From the NCBI GenBank assembly GCA_026397315.1, contig JAPLVC010000002.1:1-64000 (forward strand): a stretch of 64,000 nucleotides of DNA, in the 5' to 3' direction. The position numbers were made by a program, and so were the translations under genes. The DNA is from Candidatus Aenigmatarchaeota archaeon (lineage in GTDB: Archaea > Aenigmatarchaeota > Aenigmatarchaeia > QMZP01 > QMZT01). Below are positions 34,559 to 43,096 of the stretch, in pieces. The notes under the pieces were generated by a model. The model ran no database searches and was not told the origin of the DNA. It saw only the letters and a list, made by a program, of their open reading frames with translations. Each line of letters starts with the position of its first letter. Position 1 is the first letter of the stretch.

Positions 34559-35746
34559 TCAAGGCTTGAACCACTCTATCTCGTAGTATTCATATTTTGA
34601 GCCGGGCAGGACTATCTTCTTCAGCTCGTAATAGGTTATGCTCGTCTCCCTGTCCGTGATCGAGAGTAACAGGTTCAGGCCCATGTCCTTGGCCATGTTG
34701 AGCAGCGAAGCGAGCTCTACGCCCCCGATGTGCTCGTCCTCCGATACCGCAATCAGCATATAGCGTGGCTTGTCCTTCGGCGTCTCGCGCACCCACGCCC
34801 CGTTGCCCATCTTCCTGCGGTAGGCGACGAAATCGACCGGCAGCTCCTTGTAGTCGCTTTTCTTCAGCTCCGGCACGCCGAGTATGAACGTCTTCTTCAC
34901 TCCATGCGCGACGCGCACCGCGCGCGACCATTCTGAAATGAGCAGCTTCTCCTCTTTCGGGAAGACGTGCAGCACGTGCTTCGAGTGTATCCACTCTTCG
35001 CCTTTTACTGGCGACGCGCCCGGGAAATAAATCCTGAAGTGAGAGCCGAACTTGAAGCCGGACTTGACCACGTATCCTTTCATCCTCCAGTCCTCATAGA
35101 CGTCGTAAAGCTGCTTGGCGTATTCGCGTTTTTTGGCGACCTCTTTAATCAGCTTCAACGGCGTGACCTTCCTGCCGTTCGCGACGTTCACTACGTCGAC
35201 TCCCAGGTGCTTGGCTAAGAATATGGTTTCGAAGAAGTCGAGCTTCGACTGTCTGCCGCGCTCCTGCTTGTAGACGCCGTATTGGCCGAGCCAGTATTTG
35301 TTGAATATCTCCAAGCCCGCTTCCTCATTGTCCAGCACCGAGAAAAGCGAGTCGGGATACCAGTACGCCTTAGCGCTTATCGCGGCGGGTTCGAATTTCT
35401 GGTCAGGGTATTTTTTGAAAGTCTTTTTTGAATGTTTGCCATGGATGCTCGGCCTGTATCTCCTCACGACGAGACCGCGGTCCCTCCAGTCGCGGTAGGC
35501 GTTGTAGCGGATGAACAGGCGCGGCTCGTCCCTGACGAAGTGTTTCGCCAGCGAGTTGAAGTCCATTTCCTTCCCTTCCGCGTCGCGCATGATGGCGTTC
35601 CTGAAAAGCATGAGATACATCGCTTCTTCCGGCATCAGGACTATGGTTTCCCCGTCCCTGTCGCCGAAGAAGTCGCTGGCCAGTTTTCCGACTGTCTCAG
35701 GTTCCGTGGCTGCAATCTTCCCGGTGTCGAATCTTAGCTCTAACAT
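34559..35746 (-). CDS. endA: tRNA-splicing endonuclease, three-unit (epsilon-2-like)
   Basis: It cuts the bulge-helix-bulge of tRNA precursors. The 395 residues split into three parts. An N-terminal unit (about 33-98) ends Y-R-D-W-R-D-R-G-L-V-V. A middle catalytic unit (about 155-292) repeats Y-E-D-W-R-M-K-G-Y-V-V-K-S-G and carries the triad Y240 (F-R-I-Y-F), H254 (W-I-H-S) and K285 (V-K-K-T). A beta-type C-terminal unit follows (304-395). This alphaN-alpha-betaC layout and length correspond to the epsilon-2 homodimer described in ARMAN archaea. A standard alpha-4 subunit is only about 180 residues. Such enzymes accept introns at non-standard sites, as found in three tRNAs here. Confidence 0.9.
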   Translation of the reverse strand: MLELRFDTGKIAATEPETVGKLASDFFGDRDGETIVLMPEEAMYLMLFRNAIMRDAEGKEMDFNSLAKHFVRDEPRLFIRYNAYRDWRDRGLVVRRYRPSIHGKHSKKTFKKYPDQKFEPAAISAKAYWYPDSLFSVLDNEEAGLEIFNKYWLGQYGVYKQERGRQSKLDFFETIFLAKHLGVDVVNVANGRKVTPLKLIKEVAKKREYAKQLYDVYEDWRMKGYVVKSGFKFGSHFRIYFPGASPVKGEEWIHSKHVLHVFPKEEKLLISEWSRAVRVAHGVKKTFILGVPELKKSDYKELPVDFVAYRRKMGNGAWVRETPKDKPRYMLIAVSEDEHIGGVELASLLNMAKDMGLNLLLSITDRETSITYYELKKIVLPGSKYEYYEIEWFKP

Positions 35747-35796
35747 AGTAACACATTATGGAATGCTTCCTATTAAATAAGTTGTGCGAGCCGAAA

Positions 35797-36381
35797 TTAA
35801 TAACCGGCCCTCTTGAAAGAGAACCTGCCGGTATAGCCGCCCAACGCGTTACTCAGGCCTGCGCGCTCGCCGTGGAAGTGGTTGAACATCTTGCCTCCGC
35901 ACGGGCGGCTGGCGGTTTCTTCGTAGTTCTGCGTCTTTTTGGTCGTGGTTTTCGCGGCAAGGATGTTTCCGAAATCGTCTTTATCGTTTCCCAGCCTGAT
36001 GCCGTAGAAGTTTCGATAGGCGCTGCATCCAGGACAGCCGCATCCAAGTTTGTGACCCCTGTCAAACGGGCTTACGATCTCCGTTTCTTTGGACGTCTCT
36101 TCCTTTTTTGGCGCCTCCGGCTTGGCGCTGCCATACGCTTCGCTAATGCCTTCCTTTATGATTTTCTCGTAAGCCTTGAGCTTTTCGTGATACCGTTTCA
36201 GCTCTTCCTTGAGGTCGCCGTAGCTCTCGGCATATTCCTCGTCTTCATCATCCTCTTTGTTGTCTTTGCTTTTCTCTGTCGTTTCGTCCAGCAGTTCCTT
36301 TATTTTAACCAGCTCTTCGATAAAGGAAATGCTAAGCAAGTCAAGCTCTTTCGCGCTTTCAGCCAAGTTTTTGTCAACCAT
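35797..36381 (-). CDS. Hypothetical protein with coiled coil and CGCPGC motif
   Basis: The 194 residues open with an acidic helical region (about 1-95, with K-D-N-K-E-D-D-E-D-E-E and L-K-E-E-L-K-R-Y-H-E-K-L), probably coiled coil. A small C-terminal region holds C-G-C-P-G-C, R-P-C-G-G-K and H-F-H. These could bind zinc. No family is recognised. The next gene, a cupin, ends where this begins (4 bases apart) on the same strand. Confidence 0.6.
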   Translation of the reverse strand: MVDKNLAESAKELDLLSISFIEELVKIKELLDETTEKSKDNKEDDEDEEYAESYGDLKEELKRYHEKLKAYEKIIKEGISEAYGSAKPEAPKKEETSKETEIVSPFDRGHKLGCGCPGCSAYRNFYGIRLGNDKDDFGNILAAKTTTKKTQNYEETASRPCGGKMFNHFHGERAGLSNALGGYTGRFSFKRAGY

Positions 36382-36385
36382 GCAA

Positions 36386-36667
36386 TCACTGCGGGAAGAT
36401 GCTCACGACATAAACGTATTCGACGGGCGCGTCAGAAAGGTTTTTGACGTTGTGGCTGACGCCTTCCTTTATGTAATGCGCCTCTCCTTCAACGACTCTG
36501 TGATATTTGCCGTTTTTTACCACGGCCGCCTCGCCCCTGAGAACTATTATTACTTCTTCCCTGGCGGTTGTCACGTGCTCGCCCACTTCCTCGCCAGGCA
36601 TGAGCACGACCTTGCCGCTTTTCAAGGCCCTGCTTTCGGGAGGGCGGACTATTTGAGTGTTTTTCAT
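36386..36667 (-). CDS. Single-domain cupin
   Basis: The 93 residues form one cupin barrel: P-G-E-E-V-G-E-H-V-T at motif 1 and H-Y-I-K-E-G-V-S-H-N-V at motif 2. One histidine of each motif is kept and E in motif 1 remains, so a metal site is possible. The substrate is unknown. It shares the strand with the CGCPGC protein and could be co-transcribed with it. Confidence 0.85.
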   Translation of the reverse strand: MKNTQIVRPPESRALKSGKVVLMPGEEVGEHVTTAREEVIIVLRGEAAVVKNGKYHRVVEGEAHYIKEGVSHNVKNLSDAPVEYVYVVSIFPQ

Positions 36668-36747
36668 CGTGATTATTTGATTTTCTTACTAATATTTTTC
36701 GCGGCTGTCGGGCAAGTTTTTATTAGAAAAGGCATGCACTATTAAAT

Positions 36748-37575
36748 ATGGACCTGAAAGAGCTGCTCGAGAAGCGCCTGCCGGAAAGGGAATTGCAGTT
36801 TCTCAAAGGCGCTTTCGACGTCATAGGTGAAGTGGCGATAATCGAGATACCTGAAGAGCTGAGCCACAGGGAGCGCGATATAGTCGACGCCCTCCTCGAC
36901 ATGCACCCCAGACTGAAGACCATATACAGCAAGGGCAGCGAGCGCAAGGGTGTTTACCGCCTGCGCGAACTGAAGCTCATTTACGGCGAGGAAAAAGAGA
37001 CTGAACACAAGGAGCACGGATACCGCATACGCCTGGACGTCAGCAAGGTCTTCTTCTCGCCGCGCGAGGCGAACGAGCGCCAGCGCATAGCCAGGCTGGT
37101 CAGACCTAGGGAGAATGTGATGGTCATGTTCGCCGGCGCGGGGCCGTATTCCATCGCCATCGCTAAGCACCAGCCGAAAGTCGGCAAGGTTTTTTCGGTC
37201 GAGATAAACCCCGACGCCTACAAATACATGATCGAGAACGTGCGCATAAACAAGGCGGGAGACAAGGTGGTGCCGGTCCTGGGCGACGTGGATGATGTCT
37301 GCACCCCATACTTCGGCAAGTGCGATCGCGTCGTCATGCCGCTGCCGAAAGGCGCTTACGAATACATCAAGCTGGCTGCCAAATGCCTCAAGAAAGGCGG
37401 AGGTGTTATCCATTATTATTTCCTGTCATCACCTGACGCGCTGGACGAAATAAAGGAGATAGTGAGCGTCGATATTCAATCGGTTGGCAGGAAAGTCAAG
37501 GCCGTTAAAACAGCGAAAGTCTCCGAATACGCCCCGAAGACGCTAAAGTTCTGCATGGACATAAGAGTAAAGTAG
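36748..37575 (+). CDS. Trm5/Taw2-type tRNA-37 methyl- or aminocarboxypropyl-transferase
   Basis: The 275 residues have an N-terminal recognition part to about residue 120 and a Rossmann SAM-binding domain with F-A-G-A-G-P-Y-S-I-A near 130, S-V-E-I-N-P-D-A-Y, and the catalytic-region M-P-L-P-K-G-A-Y-E-Y near 200. Trm5 makes m1G37 and Taw2 transfers the aminocarboxypropyl group during wyosine synthesis; the two are hard to separate by eye. A single gene alongside taw1 suggests a wyosine route in tRNA-Phe. Confidence 0.85.
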   Translation: MDLKELLEKRLPERELQFLKGAFDVIGEVAIIEIPEELSHRERDIVDALLDMHPRLKTIYSKGSERKGVYRLRELKLIYGEEKETEHKEHGYRIRLDVSKVFFSPREANERQRIARLVRPRENVMVMFAGAGPYSIAIAKHQPKVGKVFSVEINPDAYKYMIENVRINKAGDKVVPVLGDVDDVCTPYFGKCDRVVMPLPKGAYEYIKLAAKCLKKGGGVIHYYFLSSPDALDEIKEIVSVDIQSVGRKVKAVKTAKVSEYAPKTLKFCMDIRVK

Positions 37576-37632
37576 CGCGCAGGATGGACGATTGGGTCAA
37601 AGCTGACTCTGGACGTTCGCAAATGGAAAGAA

Positions 37633-37950
37633 TCAGACGTCGTCAAGGAACCTGAGCTTGTCTCTTATCTTTTCATCGTTGGGTTTCGGGACTTCAGGCC
37701 CGGCGGCGAACTCGCTTCTCGGCATGCCTGGAGCGGGCTTCCATTCCTTGGACTTCGTCTCTCTGGCAGCGACTCTGGGCTTTGCCGCGGCTTCGACGTC
37801 GTCTATGTTCACTCGTGTGAACTTCTCGCTGCACGCCTTGCAGATGTAGGTGATTTTCATTATCACCTTTGGCGGCGACGCGTTTTCGAGGACGTTCACC
37901 ACTTCCTCTTCCGACACGTAAGCTCCGCCGTCGCACTTGGGACAGTTCAT
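37633..37950 (-). CDS. Zinc-ribbon protein, 105 residues
   Basis: C3-P-K-C near the start and C37-K-A-C form the two knuckles of a zinc ribbon, with a hydrophobic strand I-M-K-I-T-Y-I between. The second half is basic and Pro-rich, likely disordered. It could bind nucleic acid or act as an adaptor. It is convergent with the Trm5-like gene; no family name can be given. Confidence 0.65.
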   Translation of the reverse strand: MNCPKCDGGAYVSEEEVVNVLENASPPKVIMKITYICKACSEKFTRVNIDDVEAAAKPRVAARETKSKEWKPAPGMPRSEFAAGPEVPKPNDEKIRDKLRFLDDV

Positions 37951-38012
37951 AAGAAATAATTGGCGTGCTGTGTATAAATTTATTCATATAGCGGCGATGG
38001 CAATGACCGTAT

Positions 38013-38021
38013 GACTTATAA
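38013..38021 (+). promoter_or_regulatory. TATA box before the 139-residue hypothetical
   Basis: ACTTATAAT sits 23-31 bases before ATG 38044. It excludes the upstream ATG at 38011 and points to a leaderless start. Confidence 0.5.
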
Positions 38022-38043
38022 TGCTTTTTTTCAACCATTAAGC

Positions 38044-38463
38044 ATGGCCATATTGCATGCGATGAAAAGAAATCGCAGCGTTGTCGGTGCTGGGGACGCT
38101 TACACCGCCGGGTCAAAAGTAAGATTCCTGGTATTTTATAACAATTCATCCGATGAAATGTCACAAATATACAGGGATGCCAGGGAAAATTTTTCGGATA
38201 TGCCGGACATGCGCTTTTTGCATTCAGAATTGTCTGATGTTTTGGGTATTGACAGGGAAGAAAAATTCCAGCCTGATTATCGTTCGGCTCAGACACTTTC
38301 AGTTTTTCAGGATAAAGGCGTGCCTGTATTGGAACGTTTTATACAAAAATACAGGAGCGTTCTTATTGAAAAAGGAATCCGCCACGACGAGATAAGATAT
38401 GAGTTTACAAAAAAAACTCTCGAGGCATTTGATGCTGCAATAAACAGACAAACGAATGAATAG
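38044..38463 (+). CDS. Hypothetical protein, 139 residues
   Basis: The start at 38044 is favoured by the TATA box just upstream. The product contains S-K-V-R-F-L-V-F-Y-N-N-S-S-D-E and several Lys/Glu-rich helices, with no cysteine and no membrane helix. I recognise no domain. It is a little richer in A and T than its neighbours. Its stop lies 5 bases before the convergent mcm stop. Confidence 0.55.
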   Translation: MAILHAMKRNRSVVGAGDAYTAGSKVRFLVFYNNSSDEMSQIYRDARENFSDMPDMRFLHSELSDVLGIDREEKFQPDYRSAQTLSVFQDKGVPVLERFIQKYRSVLIEKGIRHDEIRYEFTKKTLEAFDAAINRQTNE

Positions 38464-38468
38464 AACTA

Positions 38469-40481
38469 TCACACTTTCTGCACGTAGTTGGGGCTGGGCT
38501 CGAAAAGCAGGCCCTCGCGCTTGAGCTTGTCTATTATCTCGTCGACCTCGTCATCATTTTCGATGCCCTCGTTCCTGGCGAGCCTGTGAATCTCGGCTAT
38601 GGGAACCTCTTTCGACTTCTCGGAAAGCTGCCTGATTATGTCAAGGACCGTGCGTATTCTGGAGCGGTCGCTCGACGTCGTCGAAGCGCCTTCGGCCTTG
38701 TCTATATCGATCTCGCCGGTCTTCGTGTCAAGGCCGAGCTGCTCCAGCGAGAAGCGCATCAGGCGTATCGCGCGCAACGAGTCTTCTCTGCGGACTATGT
38801 CGCTGAGCTGGACCTTGGCCGAAGCCTCGGCAATACGGATGAGCGCCTCGAACTGACGGAGCGTTATGGACACCGTCCCGCTGCCGCCACCACGTTCTTC
38901 AGCGCGCTTTCTCATACTTATGTAGAATTTCCTGAGCGTTTTCCCGGCTTCCTGCGTCAATGTCGGGCTGCAGTTCTTCTTGCAGTAAGCGACGTACTTC
39001 CTGACGAAATCCGGCGCTATGATGGGCTTCGACGCCTCGTAATCATCTTCCCTCGACCTCAGGACGTGGTCGACTATCTTTTTGTCCATCTCGTTGTCCG
39101 GGACGTCGCGCAGCGCGAACTTCAGGTCGAAACGTGTCAGCAGCGTGTCGGAAATCGTAATCTGTTTGGCTATGGGCATGTAAGGGTCGAACCTCGAGAA
39201 CTTCGGATTGCCGCCTGCAAGGACAGACGTCTGCGCCGGTAGCGTGGCGACTATCGACGCCTTCGCTATCGATATCGTGCCCTGCTCGAGCGCCTCGTGC
39301 ATGGCAACTTGGTCCTCCTGGGACATCTTCTCGAACTCGTCTATCGCGAGCAAGCCGCCGTTCGTCAGGACCAGCGCTCCGGCCTCGAGAACCCAGCCGC
39401 CCATGAACTGTTCGTCTTTGACGACGGTCGCCGTAAGACCTGCGCCGGTCACTCCCTTGCCCGAAACGTATTTGCCTCTCGGCACGATTTTTGGCGCCAG
39501 CTTCAGCAGCTGTGATTTACCTGAAGACGGGTCGCCTATCAGCAGGAGGTGTATGTCTCCCCTGAAATGCATGCCGTCTTTCATCGTGCGCGCCATGCCT
39601 CCGAACATCTGCAGAATTATCGATTCCTTTATTTCCCTGAGGCCGTAAAGCGACGGCGCCATCGAGTCGATGAGCTTTTCGTATATGAGCGGGTCCTTTG
39701 ACATTTCCTTTATTTTGTCCTCATCGGCTTTGCTTATCTCCAGGTGGCGCCAGCCCAGCTCTGTCGGCTCTATGTGGTTAGAGTCGAGATAGAAATCCAG
39801 CTTCACCGAAGACTTGCCTTTCGGCACCTCGCGAAGCACGCCTGTCATTCTAAGGCGGTTTCCGGGATCGGTTATGCGACGACCTTCCGGCGATACTAAG
39901 TCTTCTGTCAGGAATATGTTCAGCTGCGACGGGCGCTCGCCTTCCGTAAGCTCGAACGGCTCGTCGACCGTGACCCATCGCGTGTCAATCATCTTCTTGT
40001 CGGCTTCCTGGAAGCCCTGCTTGTTCCTGCACTTGGGGCAGGTGTAAGGTTCAGAAACGAAGTTCGCTTTTCTTGGCTGGGAAATGAGCGCGCCGCAGTC
40101 GGGGCACTTCCATATCGTTTCCGTGACTTCCGGGCGTATCTCACTGGCCCGCCTGACCAGGCCTTCTATGCATATGAACTTGCCTATGTGTCTCGAGCGC
40201 AGGTCGCGTATGTTGACGAGCTCCATGCCACGGAAGCGGATCTTGACTTTGTTGGGCAGGTCTTTCTGCTCTATCGCCTCCTGGCATATCTCCAGGAAGT
40301 CGTCCGGTTTCTTGGAAAGCATGTCAGTAAGGTCGGGACTGAACTTGTCGAGCTTCTCCATTTCCAGTACCAGCGGCAGTCCTTCATTCGCAGCCTTGGC
40401 CAGCTCTTTGCTGTATACCTTCTCCAGAAATTCGCTGAACTTCCCCACCATCTCTTCTTTAGGCATCCTTGTCTTCGTCAT
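38469..40481 (-). CDS. mcm: MCM replicative DNA helicase
   Basis: This hexameric helicase unwinds DNA at archaeal replication forks. ATG 40481 is chosen because AGGGG precedes it and upstream residues look unrelated. The 670 residues contain an N-terminal domain with a zinc finger (C-P-D-C and C-P-K-C near residues 125-150), and the AAA+ core with Walker A G-D-P-S-S-G-K-S-Q near 325. Walker B is L-L-A-I-D-E-F-E-K-M, the arginine finger L-T-R-F-D-L, and a winged helix closes the chain. No origin-binding Orc1/Cdc6 gene is nearby. Confidence 0.97.
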   Translation of the reverse strand: MTKTRMPKEEMVGKFSEFLEKVYSKELAKAANEGLPLVLEMEKLDKFSPDLTDMLSKKPDDFLEICQEAIEQKDLPNKVKIRFRGMELVNIRDLRSRHIGKFICIEGLVRRASEIRPEVTETIWKCPDCGALISQPRKANFVSEPYTCPKCRNKQGFQEADKKMIDTRWVTVDEPFELTEGERPSQLNIFLTEDLVSPEGRRITDPGNRLRMTGVLREVPKGKSSVKLDFYLDSNHIEPTELGWRHLEISKADEDKIKEMSKDPLIYEKLIDSMAPSLYGLREIKESIILQMFGGMARTMKDGMHFRGDIHLLLIGDPSSGKSQLLKLAPKIVPRGKYVSGKGVTGAGLTATVVKDEQFMGGWVLEAGALVLTNGGLLAIDEFEKMSQEDQVAMHEALEQGTISIAKASIVATLPAQTSVLAGGNPKFSRFDPYMPIAKQITISDTLLTRFDLKFALRDVPDNEMDKKIVDHVLRSREDDYEASKPIIAPDFVRKYVAYCKKNCSPTLTQEAGKTLRKFYISMRKRAEERGGGSGTVSITLRQFEALIRIAEASAKVQLSDIVRREDSLRAIRLMRFSLEQLGLDTKTGEIDIDKAEGASTTSSDRSRIRTVLDIIRQLSEKSKEVPIAEIHRLARNEGIENDDEVDEIIDKLKREGLLFEPSPNYVQKV

Positions 40482-40564
40482 GGCATCCCCTGAACCCTGC
40501 GCGGTAAATAAAAAAATCATTTCTAGGCTTAAAAAAGGTTATTGCGCCGGGATTCTGCATGTTC

Positions 40565-41524
40565 TCAGTATTTGAGGCCGAGCCTCGCGCTCAGCTTCTC
40601 GAGCATGTCCTGGGTCATTTTCTTCAGGTCATATGTGTGTTTCCAACCCCAGTCCTTCCTGGCACGCGAGTCGTCTATCGATCTTGGCCAGGAATCCGCA
40701 ATCGCCTGCCTGAAGTCGGGCTCGTAAGTGCACTCGAACGCGTGGATGTGTTTCTTTATCTCGGCCGCTACCTCTTTCGGAGAGAAGCTGACCGCGGCCA
40801 GGTTGTAGCTGGTGCGGATTTTTATCGACGCCGGATCGGATTCCATCAGGTCGACGGTCGCCTTTATCGCGTCGGACATGTACATCATGGGAAGAGTCGA
40901 ATCGTCGCGCAGGTAGCACTTGTATTTCTGGTGCTTCAGCGCCTCGTAGAATATCTCGACCGCGTAGTCGGTCGTCCCGCCGCCCGGCAGCGCGTTGTTG
41001 CTTATGATGCCGGGATAGCGGAGGCTTCGCACGTCGACGCCGTATTTCTTGTGATAATAATTGCACATCAGCTCGCCGGCGACTTTCGTGACGCCGTACA
41101 TCGTGTTCGGCTCAAGCACGGTGTCCTGGGGCGTGTTGTCTCTGGGAGTGGTCGGGCCGAACGCCGCTATCGAGCTGGGCCAGAATATCCTTTTTATGCC
41201 GTGCTCTCTCGCCAGGTCCAGCATTATCTTCAGGCCGCCCATGTTGACGTTCCACGCGAGGTCGGGGTTCTTTTCCCCGGTCGCGGAAAGCAGAGAAACG
41301 AGATGGTAGACCGTGTCAATCCCGTATTTGTTAATTATCTCGGCCATCGCCTCTTTGTTGGTCGCGTCGGCTATCTCGAAAGGCCCGGCGTTTATGAACG
41401 CCTCGTCGGGCATCTTTCTGTGGCCGATGGCTATGACATTCGAGTTGCCGTGCTTTCTCCTCAGCTCAGGCACTAGGCTCATGCCTATTTGGCCCGTCGC
41501 CCCAGTCACAAGAATTCTGGTCAT
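40565..41524 (-). CDS. tdh: SDR-type L-threonine 3-dehydrogenase
   Basis: It oxidises threonine to 2-amino-3-ketobutyrate with NAD+. The start is ATG 41524, 8 bases after GAGGGG; a GTG nine bases farther out is less likely. The 319 residues have G-A-T-G-Q-I-G at the N terminus for NAD binding, the S-S-I-A-A-F-G-P and M-Y-G-V-T-K-V pattern (Y-x3-K catalytic pair), and R-Y-P-G-I-I, as in the epimerase-like Tdh family. The gene for KBL, which uses the product, lies 190 bases upstream on the same strand with a tRNA between them. Confidence 0.92.
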   Translation of the reverse strand: MTRILVTGATGQIGMSLVPELRRKHGNSNVIAIGHRKMPDEAFINAGPFEIADATNKEAMAEIINKYGIDTVYHLVSLLSATGEKNPDLAWNVNMGGLKIMLDLAREHGIKRIFWPSSIAAFGPTTPRDNTPQDTVLEPNTMYGVTKVAGELMCNYYHKKYGVDVRSLRYPGIISNNALPGGGTTDYAVEIFYEALKHQKYKCYLRDDSTLPMMYMSDAIKATVDLMESDPASIKIRTSYNLAAVSFSPKEVAAEIKKHIHAFECTYEPDFRQAIADSWPRSIDDSRARKDWGWKHTYDLKKMTQDMLEKLSARLGLKY

Positions 41525-41571
41525 AGCATCCACCCCTCGAAATTTCGTTCATTGTAATGTTAAAGGTATTA

Positions 41572-41691
41572 TGGGCCGGGCAGGAATCGAACCTGCGGCC
41601 TTCGCGTTGTAAGCGCGACGTCATCTGCGGAACTTTTCCGTAAACGCTTTTGCGCGCACGCAAAAGGGTTTAACCGCTAGACTACCGGCCC
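41572..41691 (-). tRNA. tRNA-Val(UAC) with a D-loop intron
   Basis: On the minus strand the acceptor stem GGGCCGG (41691-41685) pairs with CCGGCCC (41579-41573), discriminator A at 41572. D-stem GTC/GAC, anticodon stem TCGCG/CGCGA and T-stem GCAGG/CCTGC all pair. The anticodon loop CTTACAA gives UAC (41611-41609), reading GUA. Removing 47 bases from the D-loop leaves a normal 73-base tRNA. The TATA box is inside the end of the upstream KBL gene. Confidence 0.9.
41624..41670 (-). other. Intron in tRNA-Val, between positions 21 and 22
   Basis: A 47-base insert in the D-loop interrupts GGTTA/TGAC. It folds into a TTTTGCG/CGCAAAA hairpin and holds a second CGGAA/TTCCG pairing. The edges are uncertain by a few bases because both flanks carry A residues. 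The core CGCGCAAAAGCGTTT is shared with the T-loop intron of tRNA-Pro. Confidence 0.8.
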
Positions 41692-41711
41692 GATAAAACC
41701 AATATTATATT

Positions 41712-41723
41712 CAATTTATATAA
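41712..41723 (-). promoter_or_regulatory. TATA box of tRNA-Val
   Basis: On the minus strand TTATATAAATTG ends 21 bases before the tRNA 5' end. It overlaps the KBL stop codon (41716-41718), so the tRNA promoter is carved out of the end of that gene. Confidence 0.5.
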
Positions 41724-42903
41724 GTTTCATCTCTTTGCCTACTTTTTTGTAGACGTCGAGAGCGAACTGCAGGTCCTCCGTCGTGTGTTCAGCGGTCACG
41801 ATGTTCCTTATGCGCGCGGCGTCTTTAGCGACCAGCGGGAAGACTATCGGCTTGGCGAAAATGCCGTGCTCGAAAAGCGTCCTGCTCAGTTTCTGCGCGG
41901 TCGCGCTTTCGCCTACGATAACCGGTGTTATGGGAGTCTGGCTGTGGCCGATGTTGAAACCGAGATCGCGCAATCCCTCCTTGAAGAACTTCGTGTTCTC
42001 CCATAAGCGTTTGAGATGCTGCGGCTCGTCCTGCACAATCTTCAGCGCTTCCATTATCGCTCCCGTGACGCATGGCGGGTGCGCCGTGGTGAAGATGAAT
42101 GAGCGCGATCTGTTAATCAGGTAGTCTCTCAGCTCTTGACGACCAGCGATATAGCCTCCTAAACAACCGAACGCCTTGGAAAGCGTGCCCATGTCGATGT
42201 CGACTCTGCCGTGAAGATTGAAGTGATCCACGATGCCGCGGCCGTCCTTGCCGAGCACACCATCGCCGTGCGCGTCGTCGACCATGGTTATGGCGTCGTA
42301 TTTCTCCGCAAGCTCGACTATCTGGTCCAGCGGAGCGATATCTCCATCCATGCTGAAGACGCCGTCAGTCACGACAAGCCGGCGTTTCGCGGACTGTGTC
42401 TCTTTCAGCGCCTTCTCAAGACCTTCCATATTCATGTGCGGGTAAATCTTCTTCTCCGACTTCGTCAGTCGCACGCCATCGATTATGCTGCCGTGGTTCA
42501 GTTCATCGCTTATTATCGCGTCGCCCTCGCCCATGAGGACCTGTATCGTCCCGCGGTTCGCCGCGATGCCGGCGACGAAGATAAGCGACGCTTCAGTATG
42601 TTTGTATTTGGCGAGCATCTCTTCGGCCTCGTTGTGTATCTCCATGGTCCCGGCTATCTGGCGGACCGCTCCTGTTCCGAAGCCCCACTTGTCCATCGCT
42701 TTCTTCGCAGCCGCGGCGAGCCTCGGGTGGTTGGCGAAGCCGAGGTAGTTGTTCGTCGAAAGCGTAATCACTTTCTTGCCGTTGAGAGTGACGTGCGCGC
42801 CCTGCGGGCTGGTAAGCACCGGCAGCGTGGTGAAAAGATTCTCGCTTTTCAGTTTCTCCACTTCCTCCTTTAGAAAATGCAACCTGTTCTTATGGTCTGT
42901 CAT
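41716..42903 (-). CDS. kbl: Glycine C-acetyltransferase (2-amino-3-ketobutyrate CoA ligase)
   Basis: It cleaves 2-amino-3-ketobutyrate with CoA into glycine and acetyl-CoA, the second half of threonine breakdown. ATG 42903 has a strong GGAGGTG site. The 395 residues match the alpha-oxoamine synthase family: S-T-N-N-Y-L-G-F-A-N-H-P, V-D-D-A-H-G-D-G-V-L-G, and the PLP lysine in T-L-S-K-A-F-G-C-L-G-G-Y. It pairs with tdh. A role in making other amino ketones is possible, but the neighbour argues for threonine. Confidence 0.93.
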   Translation of the reverse strand: MTDHKNRLHFLKEEVEKLKSENLFTTLPVLTSPQGAHVTLNGKKVITLSTNNYLGFANHPRLAAAAKKAMDKWGFGTGAVRQIAGTMEIHNEAEEMLAKYKHTEASLIFVAGIAANRGTIQVLMGEGDAIISDELNHGSIIDGVRLTKSEKKIYPHMNMEGLEKALKETQSAKRRLVVTDGVFSMDGDIAPLDQIVELAEKYDAITMVDDAHGDGVLGKDGRGIVDHFNLHGRVDIDMGTLSKAFGCLGGYIAGRQELRDYLINRSRSFIFTTAHPPCVTGAIMEALKIVQDEPQHLKRLWENTKFFKEGLRDLGFNIGHSQTPITPVIVGESATAQKLSRTLFEHGIFAKPIVFPLVAKDAARIRNIVTAEHTTEDLQFALDVYKKVGKEMKLI

Positions 42904-43096
42904 CAAAACACCTCCGTAAACCTGAGAATAATAATTTCATTCATGGTATTAAAAAGGTGACGCTCCATTCGCTAGCGCCGCAAAAAATGTCAGCATCGAT
43001 AAATTTGCATATATTTTACGGTTGTAAAACGTCTGATTATTTAAACGTGCTTCAACATAAATATAATTATAAGAAAAATTTTAAAATCGCGGTAAC

